NCBI GenBank assembly: GCA_024305405.1
Contig: JAKNDB010000107.1
Coordinates: 2,480,001-2,544,000, forward strand
Direction of reading: 5' to 3'
Length of the DNA stretch: 64,000 bases
Source of the DNA: Dirofilaria immitis
Taxonomy: Eukaryota > Nematoda > Chromadorea > Rhabditida > Onchocercidae
Each line of letters starts with the position of its first letter. Positions within the stretch are counted from its first letter, which is position 1. The position numbers were made by a program, and so were the translations under genes. The notes under the pieces were generated by a model. It was not told the origin of the DNA, did no database searches, and saw nothing but the letters and a program-made list of their open reading frames with translations. Shown in pieces: positions 25,335 through 37,949 of the stretch.

Positions 25335-27367
25335 AAGCAAATTATAGTTTAAAGATGGAAATCAAAAGAGACATGCATGAATTGTTACCTCTCGCAATTT
25401 CCTGTTAATTAAAAATGATAAGAAAGATAATTATCAAAACTTGAAATTAGTCGTTCTTCTTCTATATATTGCAGCAAACATATTTTTAATTTATGGAAAA
25501 ATGGCAATAAAAATTGGATGATAATATGTTTGAATAATTAGAAGTGATAACAAATCTTAATTATTATTATCAATCAAATGATATAATGAATAAAATTGAA
25601 ATGATAAAGTGAAAAATGAGTATTTTTGAAATAAATTTTTATAAATACTAAAAGATAAATAAAATTTTCAACTAAATATGAACAATGAAGGAGTAAATTT
25701 TTTTTTAATGAAAATTTATTAAATAAGTAAAAGATGAGAAATAATGATAAATATTGAATATTAAATGATTTTATTTATTGAATATATCATATAGTTAAAT
25801 TAAACAATTAACTGATAACAGATTAATTGATCGATTTGATATTTTTGATAATTAGAAAAAGAATATATGATGAAAACAATGAATGCTCTTTATGCTTCCT
25901 CTTTTCGATCATCAAAACCGGATTTTGACTTCTAGTAGTAAAGTGTTGACATAAAAATAAATAATTTTTATTACCATAACTTATATAATATGTGTAATAT
26001 ATTATACGAGAATTGATTGGTATTAATCAATAAGAAGATTGACCTCATAGATTGCTCATCAGATAAATTAATTAACAATAACTCATCCTGAAAACAGCGC
26101 ACTATCGTTGTTATCATGGTGATAAGAAATTGTTTACATTAACTTTCTTTATACATGTTAAGTTAAACATCAAAATAAATGATCTAAAAATTAAAGTAAA
26201 AAAAAGCCTAAGTTCGGCAATGAAAAATTGATCTTTTCCTTCAATAAGATAATTTATTAGTAATCTAATGAATCGTGTTCTTTTAATTAAATAGAAATGG
26301 TTACAACGACATTGTTGTAATTTCTCACTAATACTAATTGATATTAATGATATCATTGATAATAGCGATAGTAATACTATGTATACCTCTCCACTCATTC
26401 ATTAATCACATTGTTATCACTTTCTTTCTAATACAGTTAGTTAATTTTTGGAATTTTTTCCAACTATATAAGACTAAATGATTAAGGATATCATTATTAT
26501 CAATAACAATATTAATATTATCAACAATATTAAGAATGAATTTCAAAAGTATCAATCATAATTTAAAAATAAATTAATTAAACTAAAATGTTTATTGTTT
26601 ATAAATTCTTTGAGAAAGAATAAAATAATAAAATTTTTATTATTAAATCATACCAAAGCTTACAGAATTACTTTTGAAAAATGGACTAAATAAGACAGAA
26701 AAAAAATTCTCAATTCATATGCAGAAAATCAATAATAAATTTAGGTTCAAAAGTTAAAAGAAGAAGGAAAGTATAATAGATTTGCAGTAAAGAAGTAAGA
26801 TCAAAATCAGAACCTACTGAGCTTGAATGTTTTAAATTGATTAAATGATAGATGTAATTATTAGAAGCAGAGATGATTATTTTCAGGTATTCAATATCTG
26901 TCATACTTAATTAACTTTTATATAATATAAATGAAATGGTTATTAGCAAAAATATTATTTAAAAAAATCTCTGCTTAAAAACCAACACATTGCATAATAA
27001 TCATAGTATTGTGCTTATTAGTCATAAATTGATAAATTATATCAAAAAAATTATCAATAATTATTAGCTATATATTTCATATGTAAAGAAATAATAATAT
27101 GCAGCAACATTTTTTGAAACAATACTTATAGTAAATAAAAAGTTGAAATATTAAATGTCAATAATTTTGTTACAACGATAATATTTGCAAAAGTTTAATA
27201 GAAAAACAGATTGCACTGAACTAGTTTTGATTATTTGTAGAAAAAGAAATTTATTTGACGCAAATAATCATTTATCACAATTAACAACAATATTAATGCC
27301 TTTTTTTTTCATATAATTTACGTGTAATGTTATGCAATGATAATGTTTTTAGAAATAGTTTTATAGC

Positions 27368-27403
<36 letters not shown>

Positions 27404-27441
27404 GTTATTTATTATTATTGTTATTATTATTATTATCATTG

Positions 27442-27475
<34 letters not shown>

Positions 27476-28050
27476 TAATAGCAATAATTAATTTTCCTAA
27501 ATAAATTGTTTACTAATAAAGAATGTTAAAACTTATTAGCCTTAATTAGAAGCAAAATGAAATTTTATTATATTATATTCCAACCTTAAATTATTAGAAA
27601 ATCATAGCGCTAATGATCATTGTATCATATCGCTATAATTTTTCTTATTAATGATTATTATCATAAAATAATCATTAAATAATAATAGTAATGCTATGAT
27701 GATAAAATTCTTTCTAAACTATTCAATTCAATTTTTTTTCTTTTCTTCTGAGAGTTTATCATATATTAGTGTTTTGTTACATGATATTACTAAATAACAA
27801 AACTTTTTTCAACTAATAAATTTATTTATTTACTTTTTCAGCTAATAATATCAGCTAAAACTGATTATCAATTATCAAAATTTATGCGATAGGAATGGAA
27901 CTAATTTTGTGGTATATTATTTAAAAATAATTTTATCATAATGATCTAATCAGTAATTGAATCAGGATATGATATCAAATATATCAAAGATATCAAAAAA
28001 AAAGAAAAAATTTTTAATTATTGAAAGGATCGAATGATATGATTAAAGAG
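24830..28050. other. Intergenic AT-rich DNA between divergent genes; microsatellites only
   Basis: 3.2 kb between the starts of the beta-lactamase-like gene and the exchanger. It includes (GA)n at 25291-25330 and (TTA/TCA)n at about 27366-27480. Open frames here are low-complexity and lack splice-site support. TGATAA/TTATCA motifs are frequent. I see no gene. Confidence 0.6.
27366..27480. repeat. (ATT/ATC)n trinucleotide-like microsatellite
   Basis: TTATCATTATCAT and TTATTATTATT runs. They create a spurious Ile/Asn/Asp frame on the other strand. Confidence 0.9.
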
Positions 28051-28058
28051 ATTTTCAG
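28051..28058 (+). promoter_or_regulatory. Probable trans-splice acceptor of the Na+/H+ exchanger
   Basis: ATTTTCAG lies 21 bases before the ATG at 28080. An in-frame TAA lies between acceptor and ATG, so this ATG is the start and the acceptor probably takes a spliced leader. Confidence 0.5.
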
Positions 28059-28079
28059 GCAAAAGAAATTTAAGCAAAT

Positions 28080-31000
28080 ATGAAGATGCTGATAATGGAA
28101 TTTGAATGGCATGATTTAAATACTCCACTTTCTATATGTTTATGGCTTCTATCAATTATTTTAGCCAAAATAAGTTTGTATTTTTGATCACTCATGATAA
28201 TATCCAACTATCATTATCACAATTTCTTATGTCTACGATAATTCAAATATTTAAAAGTTTGCTTTTTGTGATAACTAATTAAATTAAGCAAATTAAACTG
28301 ATAAAATTCAAATTTGTTGAAAAGGTAGCAGTGATTTTTTTAATAAAAATTGAAAAAGTAAATTTTATTATTATTGTCAGATTATTCCTCTTATTAATTA
28401 ATTGCATAATTCAAAAATTAAGAAAAAGAAAAGAAATAATTAATTACAAAGATAACATTAATGTTTAGATATTTTCAAATTTTTAAATTATTTTTTTCTT
28501 TCAAACAAAATACTCTATTATCAGTCAATTAAGTCAATTTTAATATTATCATTAATCAAATGCAAGTATTCTTATCATTATCATTATCATTATTTCAAAT
28601 GATTCAAATTAATTATATCATAGGATATCGAATTTTCTGCTTTCTGGTTTTTTTTTTGTTTCTCCATTACAGTATCTCATTCGAGTAAACGATTCACTAT
28701 CGTACCTGATTCTGCTCTTTTAATTCTTGTTGGTTTTGCTGTTGGTAGTATACTGGATCGTTTTTGGCCACATGAAATTTATTTACATCCTGGTAAGTAT
28801 TTAAGCCAAGAATTACGATATCACTTAAGTATATGAAATGAAGAAAAAAATTTCAGATTTTTTTTTTGTATCTGTTACCGCCGATAGCTTTGGATGCCGG
28901 CTACGCATTACCTAATAAGGCTTTCTTCGAAAATTTTGGTACAATTATTTTATATGCTGTGATAGGAACAGTTTGGAATATTATTTCTATCGGTAAGTTT
29001 CATTTTATGAAATTTTATTGAACATAATTATTGCTAAATAATTATAATTAATTTGATATTTTTAATCATAATTTTATGCATAAATTATTCTTCTCATCTA
29101 TTCCTCTCATCTTCATTTCTATTCCTCACATCTTCATTCTTATTCTTCCCATCTTCATTTCTATTCTTCCCATCTTCATTTCTATTCTTCTCATCTTCAT
29201 TTCTATTCTTCTCATCTTCATTTCTATTCTCATCTTCATTTCTATTCTTGCCATCTTCATTTCTATTCTTCTCATCTTCATTTCTGTTCTTCCCATCTTC
29301 ATTTCTATTCTTCCCATCTTCATTTCTATTCTTCCCATCTTCATTTCTATTCCTCTCATCTTCATTTCTATTCTTCTCATTTTCATTTCTCTTCTTTTAT
29401 CATATCACTTAATTGAGTGCCATGATTAAATGCTTAAATTTCTTAAAATGAACAAATTTACAAAAATTTTGAAAATAAACATATCATTTGTTTTTGTTAT
29501 GATAATTAAATTTTAGAATGATAAATGAAATAATAAGTGAAAAAGTATATTAATTTTTTGAATATTTTGAAATAGATTTTATTAAATTTTCAATGTATTT
29601 TATTTATAAGGAAAAGATAAAAAGGGTTAAAATCAATAAATTAATAAATATAAATTGAAGGATTTATTCTACTTATGGCATCGTCTTTCTTTTCGGTTTC
29701 ATTGCCATGGATCGATCTATTCCTTTTTCAACTTCAATTTCGGCAGTAGATCCAGTTGCAGTGTTGAGTGTTTTCGAAGAAATTAAAGTTAACAGATTAT
29801 TATATATTTGTGTTTTCGGCGAATCATTGCTAAATGATGCTGTAACAGTCGTAAGTTTACTATGCTTTTCAGGAATTTAGAGAAATATTTTTTTATTAAA
29901 TGATTAAAAATTAATTAATTAATTGATTAAATATTACGATATATTACGGTAATAAATATCGAAAAAGTTCAAAAATAGATTTAATCAACTTGTTGCATTA
30001 TTAGTGATATAAATGATTCATAAAAGCTCACCTTGATATCTTTTTCTTTCTAATTTAGAAATAATTTGAAGATTTTAAAATTATCCAGAATAAATAAAAA
30101 TTATCAATTTTTATTTTATATTCATTCTACTTTAAAATAATGAAATATGATAATTTGAATCAACGCTTTAACATAGGTCATGTACCATGCATTAGCAGCA
30201 ATGGCCAAGATTGAGCCAGAGAATTTGGAAGCCAATGATTTTATCAAAGCTTTGGCCTCATTCTTTCTGGTAAGCTTCGGCGGAATACTCATTGGAATCG
30301 TTGGTGCTACTCTTACTGGCTTAGCTACCAAGTAATAATTTTTTATTTCAAATATTATTTTGCTTTTATTGCATTAAATTGATTATAGATATATAATTTA
30401 TAGTATATATAGTAGGATGAAAATAGCTAATTGCGAAATTGTCGAGAAATGATAGAATTCGTCCATTTTCATATCATAAAAAACATCATTTATTTGAATT
30501 GATTATTACGATAGCATCAAATATATTTTTATATTTCATATAAGTTAATAATCAATCATTTTATTTTATTTTGCTAAAACTAATTAATTCATTTTAATGC
30601 ATATTTTATTCCTCAAATATATCAAGTAATTCATTCTTCAAATATATCAAGTAATTCATTCTTCAAATATATCAAGTAATTCATTCTTCAAATATATCAA
30701 GTAATTCATTCTTCAAATATATCAAGTAATTCATTCTTCAAATATATCGAATAAATAGTTCTAAAAACAAGGAGCAAACTATTGCCAATAATTTTCTCTT
30801 CTAATTTTTTAAAATTTATTCATCATAATTCAGATATTCAAATAAGCAACAAGTTCTACAACCATTAATTTGTTTACTTATACCATATCTTTCATATTTG
30901 ATTGCAGAAAGTGTTCACTTTTCCGGGATCCTTGCGTAAGTCATTTATTTTTATAATTAAAAATGAAATAATGACAGTTAAAAATTTATAAAATAACAAC

Positions 31001-33348
31001 TCTCGATATCGTTCAAATTAGAAAATGCAATATTTTCATCACAATGAAGATGATATAAATTTTCTGATATTAAATAATCATTTAATTTCTCTATTTTGAT
31101 TATCATCTATTAATTCTTTCAATCATTACTTTATGATCTCATGTTTTAGAGTAAAAGAAATACATATATATTATATATCATTATGATATAATTTATATTA
31201 TATTATAAAAATAAAAGTGATCAATGGCAATTATTGATTTATCACCAAATTGATATTTAACAAAATTTTTATTAAATTATTTCACATCATCGTTTTCTGT
31301 CGATTTTTCAGCATTGTTCTTTGTGGCCTAATGATGAAACAATATCTTGCTGGTAATTTATCAAAGCAATCATTGGTTACTACAAGTTATTTCCTAAAAA
31401 CTCTTTCAACAAGGCATTATTTTATTTTTTATTTCTCAAAGAAATAGTTCTAAAATATCATTTATTAGATTTATTTTAATGTCTGATAAATATTGCTCAT
31501 ACAATTAGGCTTTACTAATAAAATTAGAATCAGCTGATTCTAGTAATCTGGCATTTATTGTAGAATCAAATTTTATTTTATCGAGAGTTTATATCGAAAA
31601 TATTTTTACATAAGACTTTTTATAATTGAAAATTATAAAATTATCTTTCTAATTTTTCAGTACAATAAATGATCATTTATAAAATATAATGATATATTAG
31701 ATGATTCAGTTGTGAAGCGATAATATTCGTCTTCTTGGGATTATCAACGGTATCAAAGAAACATGATTGGGATTCAATTTTCATTGGGACAACATTACTT
31801 GCATGCTTAATTTGTAGATTTATCGGTATCTATTCATTTATAAAAATACTGTAAGAATTATATTGAAAAAAAAAAAAGAACAAAATTTATAAGTGAAATC
31901 ATAAGTATAGTAAGATTATTTATATTAGAAAATTTTAGGTACTTATTTCTTGACATGTTTGGCAAATAGAGGACGACATCAAAAAATAAATCTTGTTGAT
32001 CAATTTATAATGGCATACGGTGGTTTACGTGGTGCAATTTGTTACGGTTTAGTAATGACATTAGATAAGGATGCTGTATTAGCCAAGGAAATGTTCGCTT
32101 CTACTACAATTATTGTTATTTTAACTACCGTTTTCCTACAGGTAAGTGTATGAATGAAAGATATGATAAGAAATCATTAATTAGTCCAATTAAATTAATC
32201 TAATTATTTCGTACCAATTCTCATTTAAATTTGATATTATCTAATTTAAATGTTAAACTTTGAAAATATTTGGAAAGGAACAATATCACTATTTCATGAT
32301 TTAGTTTAATTATTATATTCATGATTTGATTAATATTAATTATGATAACAATTATTCAAAAACATTTAAAAATGAAATTATAATTTATGATAATGTAGAA
32401 TATAATTTCATGATAATTAATTACTAAAAATAGATTAAATATTATTGATAAAAATATATTATTTGTTGATTAATTTAGGGTGCCACAATTAAACCATTGG
32501 TGAAGTTACTTGATGTCGAAGTTGAGCCAGATAAAGACGAGACATTAGTTGAACAAGTCATTAGCGACGTTTGTTTGCCAATTTTTATTTTTTTTCTCGA
32601 TTTAATTTTATTTCGTAATTTTTAAATTTTTGCTTTATTTGAAATTTAATCCTCTAATAATATAATTTGATTGTGGAATAATTTCAAGCATTTTAAAATC
32701 TTCAATAACTTGGCTAAAATGCTAAAGTGGTCGAAGAAAATAGCCTAAGCCAAGTTTCTTCTATTTTTTAAAACTATTTATACATTTTCATATACATTGA
32801 TCATCATACTTCTCAAGTATTATTATTTATTTAACAAATTTGCTAAGATTTTCTTTTGCTTAATTAGAAGTTATTTGAATAATAAAATAAACTCATTTAC
32901 TATAATATTATATGCAAAAGTATGAAAAATATTAGTAACTTAAAATATTTCAACTTTTTGACTAAAAAAAAAAACTTTAAGGTACGAGATGATATAATGG
33001 AAGGTATAGAAGCTGTTGCTGGTATACAACGATCACAACGGGTAATTTTAAAATTTTATTTTTAATTTTTAATTAATTCAGTTTAAATTTTACAAATTAA
33101 TATTAAGAGAAATGTTTATTGAATAAGTTTAATATTGTATTACGCAGATTAATGCAAATATAAAACTTAGGAAAACTTTTCGATTTTGATAATTTTTGAA
33201 TGAAATTATTTAGTGTGTTTTAGATTTATGAATGTTTTAGATTCGGCAAAAAATATCAAACTTTAACAATGATTATATTTTACCTTGCATAGTACGTAAT
33301 CAGAGAACTCGTGCAGATGAACTTTTGGCCATCTATGATAAGCAGTAA
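28080..33348 (+). CDS. Na+/H+ exchanger (NHE/NHX, CPA1 family), short C-terminal tail; two apparent indels
   Basis: An electroneutral Na+/H+ antiporter of a membrane (plasma or endomembrane not decidable). Exons: 28080-28173, 28673-28792, 28857-28992, 29661-29850, 30177-30331, 30834-30935, 31312-31413, 31710-31825, 31939-32141, 32479-32568, 32982-33041 and 33241-33348, giving about 491 residues once two indels are allowed for. The first helix reads [47 protein letters not shown] and [13 protein letters not shown] are the ion-binding core signatures, followed by [22 protein letters not shown] and [15 protein letters not shown]10 run at 28858-28867 is one base too long and a T5 run at 29724-29728 one too short for the conserved frame. 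The cytosolic tail ends at LLAIYDKQ, much shorter than in animal NHEs with regulatory tails; AAGCA|GTAATT at the stop could be a donor to an unseen exon. The gene is convergent with the protease. Confidence 0.88.
29094..29398 (+). repeat. 21-bp intronic tandem array (pyrimidine-rich)
   Basis: About 14-15 copies of a ~21-bp unit, TTCATTTCTATTCTTCYCATC, lie in the exchanger intron between 28992 and 29661. Because 21 is a multiple of 3, several frames and both strands stay open, giving spurious repeated peptides (SSFLFFP, MKMRRIE). It is not a gene. Confidence 0.92.
30612..30750 (+). repeat. 25-bp intronic tandem array
   Basis: Five near-perfect copies plus a partial one of CAAATATATCAAGTAATTC + ATTCTT, in the exchanger intron between 30331 and 30834. 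Confidence 0.93.
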
Positions 33349-34182
33349 TTGAAGCATAATAAGTATGATAACAGTCATCACTTTGTGATGTTAAAAAGTT
33401 GACAAATGATAAAATAATTTGTGTATTAATATATTTCATTCAGCATTTACAGATACATACATATATATTCAGATTTGATAAGCTGAAATTTATTAACAAT
33501 AATTTATAGTATAAATTATTTTTCCTATCAATATCATTAAATTAAAAATTTTTGAATTGTATTTTCAATAATTTTCAATTATTATTTATGAGGAATCGAT
33601 ACTACATAAAATAGCTAAGAATGTTTTAAAAATTTATTTTGTTGAAAGATTAGTAATATGATAATTTTAATGCAAATTAAAGCTTAACATTTTATTTCTA
33701 TCAAATTTGATAGTAATTCGATTATCACTGATTACCAAAGAGAAATATCACAGCATGGGATAAAATTGAATTCAATCAGATTTAAAAATGATAAAAAATT
33801 TGCAAATTATCCATTCAATAATTATTTCATTTCTATTAATTATCGATAAAATATTATAGTGAAAAGCTAATTAATTATTCATTGAAAAAATATTTCACAA
33901 ATGAAATAATTTTAAAATAAACAAAACAAATATTTTTTTTCGCTTTCTTTTCTTTATTGATAATTATAACAATACTTAGCATCATTAATGATACATGTGA
34001 TAAATTAATAAATTAAAATTAAATAGAATAATAATATCTGAATCATTGTTAAAAATAAATTTCTCTATCCGATATATAAAATTTCAAAAGCGTAACTACT
34101 TTATTGCTGTGACAGGTAAATGATCTTTTCCTATTATTTATTTTAAATAATTTTGTTATTACATCTCATATTTAATCTCTCT
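33349..34182. other. Short intergenic gap between convergent genes
   Basis: 834 bp between the exchanger stop and the protease stop. It is AT-rich with AATAAA-like sequences on both strands and presumably contains both polyadenylation sites. No gene is seen. If the exchanger has a further exon it would have to start here or beyond, but no convincing open exon was found. Confidence 0.55.
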
Positions 34183-37100
34183 CTAATCATTATATAATAA
34201 ACCACCGATTACATCTTCAGGCAATTCTGATAGATCTACACGGAAAAAACCTGAAAATGGCCAGAATTAAATTTGAAATATATATTTATTTTTATCTATT
34301 CATTGCCTTATAATATCATGAAGATATATTATCTTAAAATTTATGAAAAATTTACCTGATATATTTTAAAGTTTAATAATGAATTGCTATCTCTTATACC
34401 TGTTAATAGTAAAAATTAATTTTAAGTTGTTTTGATATAATGAGCAATGCGATATTAGTATTGAGAAATATACTATTAACTGAAGAGTTACAGGATGAAA
34501 AATTAAAAAGTTAGCATAAATTTAACATACCATAATCACCCCAATTTCTTCCCCAGGTATTCATATAAAGCCAATATTTATGATTATTCTCTTCTCCCCA
34601 ACCTAATATTTTAACACAATGTCCATAAATTTTATTTTTATTTGCATTATCATCAATGATATGATAAATTCCTGAAAATATTTGAATTATATCCATTTTA
34701 AAACAATTTAAAAATCATTTGCAATGTGAATTGATAAATTGTTTGCTTCTCTTCCGAGTGATAAAGTAGAGATAATTCATTCTATTAGATGCGAATGATT
34801 TCTAAGAATAGTTATTATTCTAATATCACCTGAATGATAATGTTGAAAATCAACGCTTGCTGTAAAACATGCAAGTGCTGGCCCGTATAAATAAATTTCA
34901 CGCTTGATTAGTTCCACTATATCATCTGAAAAGAAAAATGAAATTAATGTAATAAAAAAATTTTAGAATTTAAATCTATCTGCTTATAAATTTTATTCTA
35001 TAGTAAATTTAGACATGCATAATTTTAAAGATCAACTGATATGATTAATTCGAATTGATTAATTAAGAAATAAATGATAAAAATTTTTTAACTTGCTAGC
35101 AAAAAATTTTAAGCTTAATTAATCATTTAAATTAAATTAATCAGCCGAATGCTTCTTTGATCTTATCTTTTGAAATTAGCCTGATCATTCAAGATATCGT
35201 CTCTTTTAATGATAATGATACAAACATATATTCTAATTATAATTCTGCAAAAATGTTGCAAATAAATGCTTCATCGTAAACAATTTGAAAGTTAGGACAT
35301 ATTGAATGATCAAGATAATTTCAAGTGATATGATTCCTCATTAATTAGATTATTAGTAATTTATCAATTTTGCGGCAAATTATTTGCAAGAAAAAAGATA
35401 TTTTATGATAATAAAATGATAAAATTCACAATCTCCGATAGTTTCTTCAAGTTTTTGTTGTATGGATGGTATAGCAGCACTGATAAATTTGGCTATTCGA
35501 ATAAAATAAGCCTTTTGACCTAAATGTAAATAAAAATAACAATAATTTTAGTTTTTCTAATTTTAGAAATATTAAATAAATGTAATTATTGATGCAATTT
35601 TTATTTATTTATTTATTACAGGCGACAAAATAAAAACAATTTCAGAAATGTAATAATTGTAATAATATTAATGATATACTGCTAATAAGATCGTCTTCAT
35701 AGTCGAGACTATAAAGTGGTTGACAAGTTCTTTGACAAGTTGATGCTATTTTCTTTTGATAATCTTCAGGAGAACATGGAATACCGCAATTTGATGAAAT
35801 AGTATATGGTTTACAACCTTCGGAACTACCATAATTACCACCTGTAATTTTAAACATTGATTTAATACTCTATATTAGAGAGAATAGCAATGATAAAATA
35901 ACTGACCTGTTACGATACCGTGGTCTCGCCAATAGATAAATGCTGATAATGCCCATTCCGTTCCTTGGCAACTTTTAAAAATATAATATTTCATCTAATA
36001 GGAAAACGAGAAAAATTTTTATTTCATATAAATTATAGTTAATAAATAAATGTTCAATGAAAGTATTATCGTATTATTTTCAAGTTTTAATATTATTTAA
36101 TAAGCACGTCAATCGAGAATTTATAGACCAAAAGGTCTAATTTTATATTCATGAAGACGATCAATACAACTTTTGATAAGCTTAGTATTTTTATTAATAT
36201 TAGTTAGAGGATTAAAATAAGCTAAGTCAACATACGAACCCTCCACAATCATCACAACATGATATAAGATCTTCTGCAGAGATTTGATTTTGATTACTAT
36301 AATTTGTTGCTATACATAAACGATCAGACATTACAGATGCTGCTGATACAGCCTGAAAAAATAAGTTAATTTTATTTGAAAAGTTAATTTTATTCCTTAT
36401 AATGATATGAAAATTTTTAAATTTGAACAAATTTTAATATTTCATTCTTTGATTTTTTTAAGTTGAATTAATTTCTTAAATTTATTTAACACTCTTATTG
36501 GATTAATCTTATTATATCTGTGATATGATAATAGACTAACCCAACATGATCCACATTCACCTTGATTAGCTACCTGATGAATTGACCAACATAGAGGCCA
36601 TTGTAAACGAGCATCAAATTGTTTTGGTAGGTTTAATTTTTTGCTCTTTAATAGCTAAAAATAGTCATAAATAGTAAAGAGAAATAATTCAAATCATTTA
36701 TTGATAATAGACTGATAAGCAATCGTTACTGATAGATGATAATAGGAGTATAAAAACGAATTTATTATTTTAAATCGATCATAAAAAACCTTTATATGCT
36801 CAATTGAATCAGCAAGTGAATATTCTCTTTTTTCTTTAGTTTAGCTGCTAATTTATTTTTTTCAGATGAAGATGACTCCTGCATTGTTGCTCGAGAAGCA
36901 AAACGATTATAGGTAGCCTAAAATGATTAATTTATTTTTATGAACTTTTCTCTACTAATCAAAAAAAATAAATAATGAATTATTCGCCTTAACAAGTGTA
37001 ATCATCTTTATTTGATAAAGAAATAATATAATAATTGATAATAATGAATGATAGAGATAATAAAAACAAACGCTAACCTTCCAGGTGGTATTTAAATTAT

Positions 37101-37807
37101 TGACATGAGCAACAAGAGATAAATGATATCGTTTATCTTCTTCACTATGACTAATCCATTTTTTCCTATTCCGAAAACTTGGTCTATTTCTTGCGTTAAT
37201 CGTTTCGATTATTATGCACAATACAAAGTGGAAAAAATTAATTATCAAATTAAGTAAATAATTATTATTATTTCATCTATTAGATATTAGAATAAATATT
37301 TACAAATTATTTGTTAATATATTTCAAATATTTTATCATTTATTACTTCGTTTTTTCTTTTGTTCTTTTTCTAAAATAAAATAAAATGTTAATTTGAATT
37401 CAATAACTTACCGATAATTGTTGTGAGTAGTAAAATACCAATACCAGTTATAACAAATACAGGAATTGTTGATTGACGCTTTTCTGACATACAACATTTA
37501 ATTATCTTTCGATTGTTTCTAGCTTTCACAGCATGAGAATTATTATCAAAAATTCCAATGATACAATTGTATCTTTTGAATTTTCTGCAAAAAAAAAAAT
37601 TAATATTACTAATTTTCAATAATACTGGCTCACTATATATAAATATATATATCTATATAAAAACAAAAATATCTTTATTAAGTAATCTAATCAATTATAA
37701 AAATATTCCATTATCTATTATCAATTCATTCATTATTTATTTAATATTAATTACTAAAAATTTTATACGAAATGATAAAGAACATTCCTTTTCCCTAAGT
37801 AATAATA

Positions 37808-37850
<43 letters not shown>

Positions 37851-37930
37851 TAATAATAATAATAATAATAATAATAGTTACCTGTACAAAATTTCCCAGA
37901 CTTTTGTGCCATCGGTATTGTTTCTGCCAT
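34183..37930 (-). CDS. Cathepsin B-like cysteine protease (C1A) with N-terminal membrane anchor; several apparent indels
   Basis: A papain-fold peptidase of the cathepsin B group. Mature-domain signatures: NQGECGSCW followed across an intron by [14 protein letters not shown] (catalytic Cys, oxyanion Gln), [53 protein letters not shown], then [13 protein letters not shown] (catalytic His) and [16 protein letters not shown] (catalytic Asn in NTW). The stop is at 34183-34185. The cathepsin B occluding loop is reduced to [15 protein letters not shown] and lacks the usual His-His pair, so dipeptidyl exopeptidase activity is doubtful. The N-terminus has [20 protein letters not shown] (37490 downward), a type II membrane anchor, and possibly an earlier exon starting [14 protein letters not shown] at 37930 after a TTTTTTTGTAG acceptor. 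Homopolymer losses at T6 37159-37164 and T6 36828-36833, and perhaps one near 37550, are needed to keep one frame. Propeptide boundaries are therefore approximate. Confidence 0.85.
37797..37876. repeat. (AAT)n microsatellite
   Basis: About 25 AAT units with few interruptions, just inside the first putative intron of the cathepsin B-like gene. On the plus strand it creates a spurious poly-Asn frame. Confidence 0.93.
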
Positions 37931-37949
37931 ATCATCACTTGCTACAAAA

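Noticed and set aside
27293..27484. Ile/Asn/Asp-rich open frame
   Set aside because: Translation of an ATT/ATC microsatellite.
29053..29429. Long overlapping open frames on both strands (Phe/Ser/Ile-rich and Met-Lys-Arg repeats)
   Set aside because: Produced by a 21-bp tandem repeat in an exchanger intron; the period is a multiple of three so frames stay open by default.
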